Assembly: GCF_021729145.1 (NCBI RefSeq)
Contig: NZ_JAJSLW010000018.1
Span: 43,018-107,017, forward strand
Reading direction: 5' to 3'
Length of the DNA stretch: 64,000 nucleotides
Source: Membranihabitans maritimus
Lineage (GTDB): Bacteria > Bacteroidota > Bacteroidia > Chitinophagales > Saprospiraceae
Part shown: positions 36,728 through 47,689 of the stretch, piece after piece
Position numbering within the stretch: position 1 is the stretch's first letter
Layout of the letters: each line of letters begins with the position of its first letter
Translations under genes and position numbers: made by a program
Notes under the pieces: model-generated
Database searches by the model: none
Told to the model about the DNA's origin: nothing
The model's input: the letters and a program-made list of their open reading frames with translations, nothing else

Positions 36728-39700
36728 ATGAAAGTAAGTAAATTATGTGAAAAATCTTACATGATGTGGTTATTATGTTTGTTCTTCATACAGTGGCAAC
36801 TACCTGCCCTACAAGCAAAAGAAATGGCTCCTCGGGACAAGATTGAGCTCTCGAAAGCCATTAGTATGGTGAGCAACCAATACAAAGTTCTATTCAATTA
36901 CGATCAGGAACTGGTAGCTGACATTAAAGTAAACTATTCAAAAGACGAAAGCAAAACCGTACATGAAGCCATTTCCGATCTTTTACAAGAAACCAATCTC
37001 GAATTCAAAATTTTTGACGATCGATATGTAATCCTCTACAAAAGAGACAAAGAAGGCATGAAATCGCTTCGAAAGATGGTGGACCATTTCCAGGGAATTC
37101 TCGATAAAGATGATGGCATTCCGCACAAAAAATACAGGCCTGTTAAACCCATATCTCCCTTAGAAAGAAAGAATTTATCGAATAGAAGAGTAGTGTTGAA
37201 TATACATGGCAAGGTGACAGACCAAAATGGAGAACCGCTAATTGGTGTTAATGTATTGGTCAAGGGTACTAATAATGGTACATCAACCGATTTTAATGGT
37301 GAATTTACTATTGAAGATATTGATGCCAATGCCGTAATAATATTTTCTTATATCGGATATCGGACTAAGGAGGTTTCAATAAGTGGAAAAAACAACATCA
37401 ATGTGTCTCTCGAAGAAGACCTTCAGACATTGGATGAAGTGGTGGTAACTGCATTTGGTATAGAAAGGGAAAAGAAGGCATTAAGTTATTCCGTTCAGGA
37501 ATTGGAAGGAGAGTCGATTTCCGCTGTAGGAAATGCAAATGTAGTAAACAGTTTACAAGGTAAGGTAGCCGGAGTAATAGTAAAACAATATTCCGGAGCT
37601 CCGGGAACTCAGCATCGCGTAACGATTCGCGGAAGTCGAACTTTTACCGGCAATAACGAACCGCTATATGTGATTGACGGGTTGCCGGTAGCAAGCGGAG
37701 GGAGGACCGTCGATATCAATCCAAACGATGTCAAATCCATTAATGTGTTAAAAGGGCCTACCGCAGCGGCCCTCTATGGACTAAGAGCATCCAACGGTGT
37801 CATAATAATTGAAACTAAAAAAGGCGAAGGTATATCCGGCGGCAAGCCGACAATTTCTTTTGAAACCAATTACAATTTTGATCAACTATCTCTAAAACCC
37901 GACCTCCAGACCACGTATGCCCAGGGAGAAAATGGACAATTTGTGCCCTATTCGGCTTTTTCCTGGGGCCCGCGGATAGATACCATGGGAATTTATGTCA
38001 ATCAACTGGGAGAAATGGAAGAAGCGGCCATATACGATAATGTAGGAGATCTTTTTAAAACGGGTGGAACATCCAATACCAATTTATTAATATCCAATTC
38101 ACTGGATAAAGGGAATTATGCAATTAATTTTGGCTTTACCGATCAGGAAGGAATTTTGGACAATTTTGATATGCAGAGGATCAATGCCAAATTCGCAGGT
38201 GGCTATGATCTATCCAACCAATTAAAAATCAGCACTTCGATAAACTATACCAATAATGTGAGAGGAAGTGTTGATTTGCCCTGGTGGGGAACATTTGCAG
38301 TACCGGTTTCATACAATTTAAAGGATAAACCTACTCATGAACCCGGAGAACCTTACAAGCAAATCAATTTTAGAGGACAGCATGCCAATTATTACTGGGC
38401 TTTGGAAAATAATTATTCCGATGCCAGGACATCACGTACTTTTGGCAATATCAGTTTGGACTACACCCCGGTCGAATGGTTGAAATTCAACTACCGTTTT
38501 GGTTTGGATAATTTTACCGATTCAAGAAAGGCTGTTACTGAGAAAGGCTCTAACAGGACTGATCCACCAAGTGGAGGTACCATTAACAATAGTATCCGGG
38601 ATTATCAACAAATCAATTCGAATCTAAATATAACTTTTGATCACAAAATTTCCGACGACTTCCAATTCGATTTTATGGTGGGAAATGAGTTTTATGATAT
38701 TCGTTCTATAAATGTATCGAACAATGGCTCCGATATTGTAATAGGCGGATTTCACCATATATCCAATACGTTAACACAAACTACCGATGAAAGCCTTTCC
38801 CGCAGTAGAGTATTCGGGTTATTCGGAAATCTTTCTCTTTCATGGAAAAGTGCCGTTTTCCTTAATGCTACGGGAAGAAATGACGTAGTATCAAATATGC
38901 CTCGTAATAATCGCTCCTTTTTTTACCCTTCTGTAGGTCTCGGGGTTGCATTTACGGAATTTTTATCGATTCCTGAGAGTATACTTACATTTGGAAAATT
39001 GAGAGTGAGTGTTGCTGAAGTCGGACAGGCCGGTCCGGCTCATTCTACAGAAAATTTATATGTTACGGGATCGCCCGGGGGCTTTAACTTTCCTTATCAG
39101 GGACTCAATGCCTTTTCACATAGTAATCAACTAAATGCCAATGACCTTAGTCCGGAAAATACCAGTACTTTCGAAATAGGAGCTGATCTGAGATTTTTAA
39201 ACAACAGATTGGGGATAGACTATACATATTATGACTCTAAGGCCAGCGGTCAAATATATAGAGTTCCTATTGCTCTTTCTACCGGATATTCCAGTGAACT
39301 CAGGAATGCCGGAGAGATGAGTATCAAAGGACATGAGATGATGTTGAATATTACGCCAATAGAGACAACTCATTTCCGATGGGATCTCACAACTAATTTC
39401 ACGACCTACAAAAACAAGGTCATTTCACTTGCCGAAGGGATTGATCAACTTGAACTCGGAGGATTTCGGGTCACTTTGGTAGCTCAACCCGGGGAAGAAT
39501 ATCCTTCCCTGAGAGGCTGGGGTTATTTGCGCGATCCGGCAAGCGGTGAAGTTGTGGTAGATCATCGAACCCAATTGCCCAATGGCAACACCAATCCGAG
39601 ATACGGAATGCCCTTGCGCTCCACCGAACAAGTTATTCTTGGTAGTGCACAACCCGACTTCGAAATTGGATTTGGCAACCAATTATCATTTAAAAATATA

Positions 39701-40186
39701 ACCATTTCCATGCAATTGGACTGGAGGCAAGGAGGAAAAGTATCTTCCGGTTATAACCGTCTTGGAAAATTATACGGTGTACTCAGTGAAACTGAAAACA
39801 GGGAATCAACAGATTATATTTTTCCAGGTAAAAAAGGATATTATGGAGAAAACGGAAACATCATTATTGAAGGAGATAATGACATAGCCATTGCCAGAGG
39901 CTGGGAATTTTTTAGACGCAATCAGGACCAAATCAGTGAATCGAACGTATACGATGCTACTTTTTTAAGACTGAGGGAATTAAAAATCACTTACGATCTA
40001 CCAAAAAAATGGACAGAAAGTTCCTTTGCAAAATCCGCATCGTTTTACCTTATCGGACGAAACCTGTGGCTAAATGCCTCCATGCCACATTTTGACCCGG
40101 AAATGTTCAACCAGTCCGAGGGAGAATCGTATAACACCTATCCCCAAACAAAAAGTTTTGGTGGAGGTATCCGCATCAATTTGTAA
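36728..40186 (+). CDS. SusC/RagA TonB-linked outer membrane protein
   Basis: 1152 residues. After the signal peptide comes an STN (secretin/TonB short N-terminal) domain (about 40-105), which senses substrate for sigma/anti-sigma control. Next is a carboxypeptidase-regulatory-like domain (IHGKVTDQNGEPLIGVNVLVKG, about 155-235), the plug (LQGKVAGVIVKQYSGAPG, LYVIDGLP, LYGLRASNGVIIIETKKG), and a 22-strand barrel ending in GGGIRINL. It imports oligosaccharides together with the SusD lipoprotein encoded 19 bases downstream. The substrate is not readable from sequence. Confidence 0.96.
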   Translation: MKVSKLCEKSYMMWLLCLFFIQWQLPALQAKEMAPRDKIELSKAISMVSNQYKVLFNYDQELVADIKVNYSKDESKTVHEAISDLLQETNLEFKIFDDRYVILYKRDKEGMKSLRKMVDHFQGILDKDDGIPHKKYRPVKPISPLERKNLSNRRVVLNIHGKVTDQNGEPLIGVNVLVKGTNNGTSTDFNGEFTIEDIDANAVIIFSYIGYRTKEVSISGKNNINVSLEEDLQTLDEVVVTAFGIEREKKALSYSVQELEGESISAVGNANVVNSLQGKVAGVIVKQYSGAPGTQHRVTIRGSRTFTGNNEPLYVIDGLPVASGGRTVDINPNDVKSINVLKGPTAAALYGLRASNGVIIIETKKGEGISGGKPTISFETNYNFDQLSLKPDLQTTYAQGENGQFVPYSAFSWGPRIDTMGIYVNQLGEMEEAAIYDNVGDLFKTGGTSNTNLLISNSLDKGNYAINFGFTDQEGILDNFDMQRINAKFAGGYDLSNQLKISTSINYTNNVRGSVDLPWWGTFAVPVSYNLKDKPTHEPGEPYKQINFRGQHANYYWALENNYSDARTSRTFGNISLDYTPVEWLKFNYRFGLDNFTDSRKAVTEKGSNRTDPPSGGTINNSIRDYQQINSNLNITFDHKISDDFQFDFMVGNEFYDIRSINVSNNGSDIVIGGFHHISNTLTQTTDESLSRSRVFGLFGNLSLSWKSAVFLNATGRNDVVSNMPRNNRSFFYPSVGLGVAFTEFLSIPESILTFGKLRVSVAEVGQAGPAHSTENLYVTGSPGGFNFPYQGLNAFSHSNQLNANDLSPENTSTFEIGADLRFLNNRLGIDYTYYDSKASGQIYRVPIALSTGYSSELRNAGEMSIKGHEMMLNITPIETTHFRWDLTTNFTTYKNKVISLAEGIDQLELGGFRVTLVAQPGEEYPSLRGWGYLRDPASGEVVVDHRTQLPNGNTNPRYGMPLRSTEQVILGSAQPDFEIGFGNQLSFKNITISMQLDWRQGGKVSSGYNRLGKLYGVLSETENRESTDYIFPGKKGYYGENGNIIIEGDNDIAIARGWEFFRRNQDQISESNVYDATFLRLRELKITYDLPKKWTESSFAKSASFYLIGRNLWLNASMPHFDPEMFNQSEGESYNTYPQTKSFGGGIRINL

Positions 40187-40205
40187 ATATTCAAATCGTA
40201 AAATC

Positions 40206-41618
40206 ATGAAAAACACAATATATTTCGTTTTTATATGGCTTATTGTCTTCGGACTCAGTGGTTGCAGTGAAGACAAACTAGATGAAATTAATAAAAACCC
40301 AAACGCTCCAACAGATGTGCCTATATCTTTATTGCTACCTCATGCCATAATAAATACTATTTCCGGAATAGCCGGAGACGGTGCCGGGGAATTTGCTTGT
40401 TTTTTTGTCGAACATAATACAAATGTTCATTTAAACCAAAGACTGCCAAATAATGTAAATAATACAGTTTGGTCCCGAGTTTATCCAAATTTAAATGATT
40501 TGCAAACCATTATTGAAAAAGGATCTGAAGGTGGTAGTGAAGAAGGGCAGTTCGTAGCAGTAGGTATCGCCAAAATTTTATATGCATATACCTTAAGTGT
40601 TGGAACCGACTTGTTCGGAGACATGCCTCATTCCGAAGCATTAAAAGGAAGCCTGGATCGTTCGCCGATATTTGATGACCAGGAAACCATTTATACTTTC
40701 ATGCAGCAATTTTTGGATCAGGCTATCGCAGATCTTGAAAAACCATCCATAGGAAATGTTCAAGGCACGGATTTGATTTTTCACGGAAATACGGAAATGT
40801 GGAAAAAAACAGCCTATGCATTAAAAGCACGTTTGTACAACCGGCTTAGCAATATTAATCCCAATTCTTCCGCCCAGGACGCTTTAAACTCTTTGCACCA
40901 GGCATACCTCTTACCGGAAGAAGGGTTCATATTTGATGGCTATCTTACCGGGAATACAAATGACAACCCATGGACCGGCTGGCAAAAGAGTGAACAAACC
41001 TATGCCGTAAGTCAAACTTTTGTGGATTTGGTAATGAGTTTTTCTGAAAGTAGCTTAATCGATCCAAGAGCTGAAAAGTGGTTCACAAAAATAGATGGGG
41101 AATTTGTAGGAGCTCCCAGTGGGGAAGCACAATCTGACTTAACTCATTCTACTTATTCGGCACCATCCCCCCAAACAGTGTTATTCGACGAAGCACCTCA
41201 ACCTATAATCACCTATGATGAGATGAAATTCATTGAAGCAGAAGCAAATTTACGATTAGGAAATGCCCAGGAGGCAAATTCAGCATATGAAGAAGCAGTG
41301 ATCGAGGCATGTCGCAGATCCGGTATTTCGGAGGAAGATATTAATGCATATACAAACCAGGGAACGGTTTTCCCCGGTGAAAGTGGGTTAACTTTGGATC
41401 ATATCATAAAACAAAAGTATATTTCCTTCTGGATGTTTCAGTCATTGGAAGCTTATAATGATCAGCGAAGAACGGGAATTCCCGAAATGAATGATCCAAG
41501 AGGAACGCCACTGAGACTGCCTTATCCTCCTTCTGAAGTAAACAGGAATCGCAACACACCTTCGGACATCAATGATATTACTATTTACGAAAAGCCTGTA
41601 TGGTGGGCAAAAGACTAG
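40206..41618 (+). CDS. SusD/RagB family substrate-binding lipoprotein
   Basis: 470 residues from ATG 40206 (the open frame extends back into SusC). Lipobox FGLSGC, Cys21. It fits the SusD-like_2 (PF12771) class: LDEINKNPNAPTDVP near the N-terminus, AKILYAYTLSVGTDLFGDMPHSEAL, WKKTAYALKARLYNRLS and ITYDEMKFIEAEANLRLG. It forms the lid of the SusC channel and binds glycans at the cell surface. Confidence 0.95.
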   Translation: MKNTIYFVFIWLIVFGLSGCSEDKLDEINKNPNAPTDVPISLLLPHAIINTISGIAGDGAGEFACFFVEHNTNVHLNQRLPNNVNNTVWSRVYPNLNDLQTIIEKGSEGGSEEGQFVAVGIAKILYAYTLSVGTDLFGDMPHSEALKGSLDRSPIFDDQETIYTFMQQFLDQAIADLEKPSIGNVQGTDLIFHGNTEMWKKTAYALKARLYNRLSNINPNSSAQDALNSLHQAYLLPEEGFIFDGYLTGNTNDNPWTGWQKSEQTYAVSQTFVDLVMSFSESSLIDPRAEKWFTKIDGEFVGAPSGEAQSDLTHSTYSAPSPQTVLFDEAPQPIITYDEMKFIEAEANLRLGNAQEANSAYEEAVIEACRRSGISEEDINAYTNQGTVFPGESGLTLDHIIKQKYISFWMFQSLEAYNDQRRTGIPEMNDPRGTPLRLPYPPSEVNRNRNTPSDINDITIYEKPVWWAKD

Positions 41619-41710
41619 TCCATATTTTTGTTTGACTAAAGGATCTATTTTATACGCTTTACTTATTTCGACTCCATACATTTTATAACTCAATCAAAAT
41701 CAAACACTTG

Positions 41711-43210
41711 ATGAATAATCTTTTATATCTTTTAAGTGCAATTTCTTTTCTGAGTATTGTACAATGTACTTCTCAAAAAAAAGATTCGCGAGAACAGAGT
41801 GTCACAAACAAAGAAGCGGTCCATCCCGATCTGGTAAAAAATGAAGGTATACTACATAACACCAAACTTGATGGGTATCGGGGCATTTGGTACATGAACC
41901 AGCCATTGGAAAATGAGTATAAATTCAAATATAGTGGTGGACTTGGTACGTATTGTGCAAAACATAACCCCTTTGCTATATATCGTCCCGAAGTCAATAA
42001 AACTTTTTTCTGCTATGGGGGCACTGATCCTGAAAATTCCACCCTATTGCATATGGTATCCTATTATGATCATACCACAGGAAAAGTTCCCAGGCCTACA
42101 CTTCTACTGGATAAACAAACCACAGATGCTCACGACAATCCGGTCATTTCGATAGATGAAGAGGGATATATTTATATTTTTTCCACCAGTCATGGTACAT
42201 CACGTCCATCCTATATACATAGAAGTAAAGAGCCGTATGATATTAATTTCTTTGAAAAGATAGAGGCCAACAAATTGGAAGAAGATAAAAGAGTTCCTAT
42301 GACCAATTTTTCTTATATGCAAAGTTGGTATTTACCGGGAAATGGATTTGTGAATTTCTTTACCAGATATAACTATCCGGCAGCGCGGACCATTTGTTTT
42401 ATGACCAGTCCCGACGGTGAAAACTGGTCGGAGTGGAAACGCATTGCAGCCATTAAAAAAGGCCATTACCAGATTTCAGCCATCGGACAGGACATTGCCG
42501 GTTCCGCATTTAATTTTCACCCTGACACTCAGGAAAAGAACGGCTTAAACTGGAGGACAAATCTATATTATGTAGAAACATCTGATTTTGGAAAAACATG
42601 GCAATCGGCAGATGGAACAAAACTAAAGCTACCGCTTACTGAAATAGAAAATCCGGCCCTGATTTATGATTATTACAACGAAGGTCTGAATGTATACATG
42701 AAAGATATTACTTATGACCAGGAAAATCATCCGGTAATTCTTTATATTACTTCGAAAGGCTTTGAAGCCGGTCCGAAAAATGATCCGCGAACATGGCGAA
42801 CGGCCCGATGGAATGGTGAAGAATGGATTATCAGAGATATAACCACTTCAGATAATAACTATGACATGGGATCATTGTATATTGAAAAAGACGGTACCTG
42901 GAAAATCATTGCCCCTACCGAAACCGGACCACAGCCTTATAATCCAGGTGGTGAGGTCGCATTATGGGAAAGTAAAGATCAGGGAAATTCTTGGTCCAGA
43001 ATTAAACAAATGACAAAGAACAGTAGCTTTAACCATTCTTATGTCCGAAGGCCACTAAATGCCCATCCGGATTTCTATGGATTTTGGGCAGACGGGCACG
43101 GTAGACAAAAGTCTAAATCAAGATTATACATCAGTAATAAAAATGGTGATGTTTTTATGTTGCCACCTGTAATGGAAAATAAAGCTGAAAAGCCAGTAAA
43201 AATACAATAA
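41711..43210 (+). CDS. BNR-4 repeat lipoprotein (putative polysaccharide lyase or hydrolase)
   Basis: 499 residues from ATG 41711 (one codon after an in-frame TTG). Lipobox SIVQC. The body matches the BNR_4 beta-propeller family: YRGIWYMNQPLENEYKFKYSGG, CAKHNPFAIYRPEV, DAHDNPVISIDEEGYIYIFSTSHG, SYIHRSKEPYDI and RRPLNAHPDFYGFWADGH. Several BNR_4 proteins are polysaccharide lyases (for example ulvan lyases of families PL24/PL25), but others are untested. In this locus it sits between SusD and a decayed sulfatase, so a uronate-containing sulfated glycan is a sensible guess for the substrate. Confidence 0.85.
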   Translation: MNNLLYLLSAISFLSIVQCTSQKKDSREQSVTNKEAVHPDLVKNEGILHNTKLDGYRGIWYMNQPLENEYKFKYSGGLGTYCAKHNPFAIYRPEVNKTFFCYGGTDPENSTLLHMVSYYDHTTGKVPRPTLLLDKQTTDAHDNPVISIDEEGYIYIFSTSHGTSRPSYIHRSKEPYDINFFEKIEANKLEEDKRVPMTNFSYMQSWYLPGNGFVNFFTRYNYPAARTICFMTSPDGENWSEWKRIAAIKKGHYQISAIGQDIAGSAFNFHPDTQEKNGLNWRTNLYYVETSDFGKTWQSADGTKLKLPLTEIENPALIYDYYNEGLNVYMKDITYDQENHPVILYITSKGFEAGPKNDPRTWRTARWNGEEWIIRDITTSDNNYDMGSLYIEKDGTWKIIAPTETGPQPYNPGGEVALWESKDQGNSWSRIKQMTKNSSFNHSYVRRPLNAHPDFYGFWADGHGRQKSKSRLYISNKNGDVFMLPPVMENKAEKPVKIQ

Positions 43211-43212
43211 CA

Positions 43213-44631
43213 ATAATATTTGATACAAATTCTAAATCTAATATCCTCTTCATCGCCGTATATGATCTCAGGCCCCAACTCGGGGCCTATGGAGAGGATT
43301 ATATGGTGACGCCGCACATGGATCAACTAGCCAGGGCAGAAAGGTTGTTTACGAACCACTATATTACGGTTCCTTCCTTCGGGCCATAGCGGTATTCTTT
43401 ATTGACAGGTCAATACCCTACAAGTACTGATGACTCAACAACAACAATATCTTTTACAATGCCACAGCCGGGAAGCCAAAAGGGGAAAGACCCGAATCAA
43501 TGGCGGAATCTTTCCGCAGAAACGAGTATTTTACGGTCGGCATGGGGAAAATCAATCATTCCGCTGACGGTTTTGTATACGGCTATACGGATCCTCTATC
43601 CGATGTCAGGGAATTAACCCACAACTGGGATGCATTTCATTTCAACGCCGGAAAATGGAAAACAGGGTGGAATGCATTTTTTTGCCTACGCCGGTGGTGA
43701 AATCCACAAAAGCCTGGATCGGCAGGTAAAACCTTACGAATCAGGACCTAATGGTGATAATAACTATCCTGACGGATTGACGGCAGAAGTGGCAGTAGAA
43801 AAATTACGAGAACTAAAAGAAAAAGCAGAACCATTCTTTATGGCTGTGGGATTTTTCAAGCCCCACCTTCCCTTTACATCTCCACAAGAATACTGGAATT
43901 TATATGATGAAGAAAATTTACCATTGACAAACTCTCACGAAATACCAAAGAACACCCACAAAGCCAGCCTTCAGGAAAGCGGTGAGTTCAATGGATATAG
44001 ACAAGGAGAAGAAAAAGCGGGATTGAGTCACGAATTGAGTGATTCCTACGCCCGCAAAGTGAGGCATGCGTATTTTGCTGCCACCAGTTACGTAGATGCC
44101 CAAGTAGGTAAAGTAATAGAAGCTTTGGAGAAAAATGGCCTGGCAGATAATACAGTTATCGTCTTGTGGGGTGACCATGGATGGCATCTTGGAGACCACA
44201 GGGTATGGGGAAAACATACATTATCCGAATATGCACTGCGTAGTGCACTCATAGTTAAAACCCCGGGTATCACTGCCCCGGGAACCCCTTCAAATGCTAT
44301 AGTCGAAACGGTTGATATCTACCCCACTTTAATGGACCTTACCAACCAGGAAATACCAGATTATCTGGAAGGTAAATCATTTGAAAATATTCTACGAGAT
44401 CCTAATGCCAACTCCGATAGTACCGCTTTTAGTTACTTCCGGAAAGGTATTACAATGCGGACCCCGCGCTATCGGTTGACAAAGTATTTCAGGGACGAAC
44501 ATCCCGACACGGAATTATATGACTATAAGACTGATCCCTTTGAAACCCAAAACATTGCTGAAGATAATTCTGACATAGTCAACTCCTTGATGAGAAAGTT
44601 GGAAAAAGGAAATACAGGATTGTATAACTAA
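43213..44631 (+). pseudogene. Decayed iduronate-2-sulfatase-like sulfatase
   Basis: Homology runs over about 470 codons but the gene is broken. The N-terminal part reads SNILFIAVYDLRPQLGAYG, where the usual VDDLRP metal aspartate is Tyr. The formylglycine motif region reads VPSFGP then TAG (43387-43389) then RYSLLTGQYP, so the catalytic Cys/Ser is lost and a stop replaces the next residue. The frame shifts between about 43450 and 43490, then shifts back at a run of seven T (43677-43683). From there to 44631 the frame is intact, including FFKPHLPFTSPQEYW, VIVLWGDHGWHLGDH and ELYDYKTDPFETQNIA. No signal peptide or start codon is visible. It has lost catalytic function and is a recent pseudogene of the polysaccharide locus. 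Confidence 0.9.
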
Positions 44632-44876
44632 CCTGAGCTCGACGGATAGTTATACGGAAGAAGAATATACAAGGAAGCGTCCTAATGCTATATCGGGATA
44701 AAAGAAAAGAACGCAGTAGATTCAACTTCTCGATCCAAACTTGAGATTCAGTGCTATTAATAGATCCAAGAATAAAATATTGAATTTGATATTGAAGGGT
44801 CTTTAGCTGCGGATTCTCATTGCCAGTACCTAAACCATTGAATAAATCCTTATATTACCAATTCAAAGAGAGTTGT

Positions 44877-47552
44877 ATGAAAAAATATCAGTGGTTACCT
44901 ACCGAATACAATAGAAGAAGATTTATTGTAAATGCTTTAAAAATAATGGGTGGAATGGTAATTAGCCCTCCATGGCCTTTTTTGACTTCTCACAAGGAAA
45001 ATGCTAATTTCACAGAACCTCTCCATGACTGGTCACTTTGGGAAGAATTTCGGGATGAAATAAACCATCCTGCCCTTTCAATCAAAGAAATCGATCTTAA
45101 CAATGCCCTGGAGAATATAAAAAATCATACCTGGGCGAAAAACTACTTAAACAATATAGTAAGAAAAGCAAACCATCATTTAAAAGTACTTGAAAACTAT
45201 GACCTGGAACTGCTTATAGAAGAAACAACCCCGGGTGATCCCTTGTGGACTCCCTGCCCTTCATGCAGAGAAAAAGGGAATCCTGTTCATCCACATGGTA
45301 GTTGGCAATGGAATATTTTGGCCCCTGATCAGTTAAAATGTAAAGTTTGTTCTGAGGTATTCCCCCATACGGATTATCCGGAAGATAAAGTATTAAAAAC
45401 TTCCTGGGGAAAGCCCCAAACAATAACTTATTACGGTGGTGAGACATTTACCATTTTTGGCTTTAAACAAGGGTTACCCAGCTTCACTGCCAATATAAGG
45501 TCACGTAAAGTCCAGTGGGCTGCTGACGCTTCTCGAACATTAGCCGAAGCCTATTTACTTACCAAAGAAGACCGATATGCACAAAAAACTAAAGAATTAC
45601 TATTGAGATTGGCTTCTTGTTATCCTAATTGGTTAGTTCATGTAGGTTATGGAGAATATGCAGATATGGATCCCAAAGAAGCAGCACTCCATATCAATGA
45701 ACTACCACAACCGGAAATCACCCCTCCACCAAACCATCCAGATTACAAACTATGGACGGGATTCTGGAGTGCCGGAAGAGCGAGTGGGGTAGGTTTGGAA
45801 TCAGATTTTATCCGTAAAGTTGTTGAGGCTTATGATTTTACCTGTGAAGCGAGGACCGAGGATAATCGACTCGTTTATTATTCACAAGACAAAACAAAAA
45901 TCGAAAAGGATCTACTACTGGAAAGCACAGTACTCCTGGTATGTGATAAAAAAATCAATAATAAATCTGTAAGTAATAGGACCGCTGTGGCCCTGGTTGG
46001 CATCTGTGTGGGACATCCGGAATTAGTCCGATTTGGGTTAGAAGGGTTTGAAAAAACCGTATATGAGTGGTTTTTATCAGATGGCGCTACCAGTGAATCC
46101 CCCTTTTATGGGTTAATGACGTTAGGCGGTATTTGGGATCTTGTCCAGGCGACCCGAAATTACAGTGACCCAAAAGGATTTACAGATAAGAATGGCAGTA
46201 GGATTGACCATTTAAACGTATATAAAGATCCCCAATTTGGTAAAATTTGGCAAGCTTTTTATATGGGATTGCAAGGAGATTTATCTTATCCTTCATACGC
46301 TGACTCCTTTCCTGGATTGAAATTAGATTCTTCATATGTAGAATTAATGGCAGCTAATTACCCCAATCATCCGGAATACCTGGCACTTCTAAAAGAAATT
46401 TGCGGGAATGATTTATCAAAACCGAGCGGCCCGGTCCCGGAAGAATATTACCAAGACGGCGAAGCAGAACTTCAGATGATTTCGCTGGAGCTTCCCTATG
46501 ATCTCGCAAAACCCCAAAGTCCATCATCTTTCCCGCTCTATTACAGAAAGCCGGAAATCAATAATAAATCAACCCCCGAATTAAAGTTTGAAAGCTGGAA
46601 TCCACCTGACCTCCGAATAGCTCATTTACGCACCGGCACTCATGGCAGGGAAAGTTTGGTTTTACTAAGTGCGAGCCATTGGGGAATTCACCATGAAAAA
46701 GATTCTTTGAATATCTCCTACTGGAAGAACGGTGTAGAAATACTTTCAGACCTGGGATATTTATGGGATCACCCTTTAAAACCAAATAATATACGGACTT
46801 TAGCTCACAATACCGTTTTGATTGACGAAAAGGAACAGATTGGAAAAGGAAGGAAAGGGGAAATATCAATATTTCAAACCTCCAAAAATGTACGGTTTGC
46901 TGAAGCCAACTCTGCTGCTTACGATCAAATAAAAACCTACAACCGAAAATCAGTAATTATTGACCACGGAAATGGCCAAAATTATTTAATTGATGTTTTT
47001 GATGTAGAAGGAGGTCAAATTCAAGATTATGTATTTCACATAAATGATCTAAATTGGACAACATCTGGCCCTTCTTTAAATCCCACTACAGATCAACTAT
47101 ATGATTTCAAGAATATAAAGTCTTTACCTACAGACCAGGTTATAAGGTTAAATTGGCAAAATAAAAACATGAATTGTCAGGCATGGATCGTACCACATAC
47201 TAAGGAAAAGATGTTTATCGGGGAAGGATGGGGACAAAGGGATTGGGAAGATTCCGACATTGGGAGAACTATACCCTATATAGTTCGCAGAACCAGTGGG
47301 CAAGGGATAAAAACATTTATTTCATTATTCGAAGGACAAATTTCTCAAAACCCTATTGTAAAAAGCCTGGAGTATATAAAGGAACAATCTTTATTAAAAG
47401 TAGAAACAGGACTGGGAACAGATTATATATCCTGGTCGCTCCATAAAAAACCGATTGTAATAAATGAAGAAGATATTAGCTTGGAAGGTGTTGGCAAGGT
47501 AGCTGTTATTTCAACAAAAAAAGGGGAAGTTGTTTGGTCCTTTATCGCTTAA
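44877..47552 (+). CDS. Heparinase II/III-like polysaccharide lyase
   Basis: 891 residues from ATG 44877, preceded by AAAGAGAG; an in-frame upstream TTG at 44820 is less likely. It has a Tat-like leader (NRRRFIVNALKIMGGMVISP). A large alpha/alpha-toroid region holds TPCPSCREKGNPVHPHGSW and CKVCSEVFPHTDYPE, two CxxC pairs that could bind zinc. It is followed by WAADASRTLAEAYLLTKE, and then the C-terminal beta-sandwich of Hepar_II_III (LRTGTHGRESLVLLSASHWG, HAHNTVLID-like TLAHNTVLIDEKEQIGKG). Such enzymes cleave uronate-containing polysaccharides by beta-elimination. Substrate uncertain; it closes the polysaccharide locus. Confidence 0.82.
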   Translation: MKKYQWLPTEYNRRRFIVNALKIMGGMVISPPWPFLTSHKENANFTEPLHDWSLWEEFRDEINHPALSIKEIDLNNALENIKNHTWAKNYLNNIVRKANHHLKVLENYDLELLIEETTPGDPLWTPCPSCREKGNPVHPHGSWQWNILAPDQLKCKVCSEVFPHTDYPEDKVLKTSWGKPQTITYYGGETFTIFGFKQGLPSFTANIRSRKVQWAADASRTLAEAYLLTKEDRYAQKTKELLLRLASCYPNWLVHVGYGEYADMDPKEAALHINELPQPEITPPPNHPDYKLWTGFWSAGRASGVGLESDFIRKVVEAYDFTCEARTEDNRLVYYSQDKTKIEKDLLLESTVLLVCDKKINNKSVSNRTAVALVGICVGHPELVRFGLEGFEKTVYEWFLSDGATSESPFYGLMTLGGIWDLVQATRNYSDPKGFTDKNGSRIDHLNVYKDPQFGKIWQAFYMGLQGDLSYPSYADSFPGLKLDSSYVELMAANYPNHPEYLALLKEICGNDLSKPSGPVPEEYYQDGEAELQMISLELPYDLAKPQSPSSFPLYYRKPEINNKSTPELKFESWNPPDLRIAHLRTGTHGRESLVLLSASHWGIHHEKDSLNISYWKNGVEILSDLGYLWDHPLKPNNIRTLAHNTVLIDEKEQIGKGRKGEISIFQTSKNVRFAEANSAAYDQIKTYNRKSVIIDHGNGQNYLIDVFDVEGGQIQDYVFHINDLNWTTSGPSLNPTTDQLYDFKNIKSLPTDQVIRLNWQNKNMNCQAWIVPHTKEKMFIGEGWGQRDWEDSDIGRTIPYIVRRTSGQGIKTFISLFEGQISQNPIVKSLEYIKEQSLLKVETGLGTDYISWSLHKKPIVINEEDISLEGVGKVAVISTKKGEVVWSFIA

Positions 47553-47689
47553 TAAAAACCGGTTCGAATCTGTATTCTATTATAGAAAAATTAGTGAATA
47601 TCTTATTGCATACTTTTAAAAAAAGACATGGCAAAATATCTCACATAGGATTTTAAAATTATTACAGGTACTACTTCAATCACAAAAGA

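Noticed and set aside
47560..47580. GGTTCGAATC looks like a tRNA T-loop
   Set aside because: The flanking bases do not form a T-stem and no acceptor, D or anticodon arms are present.
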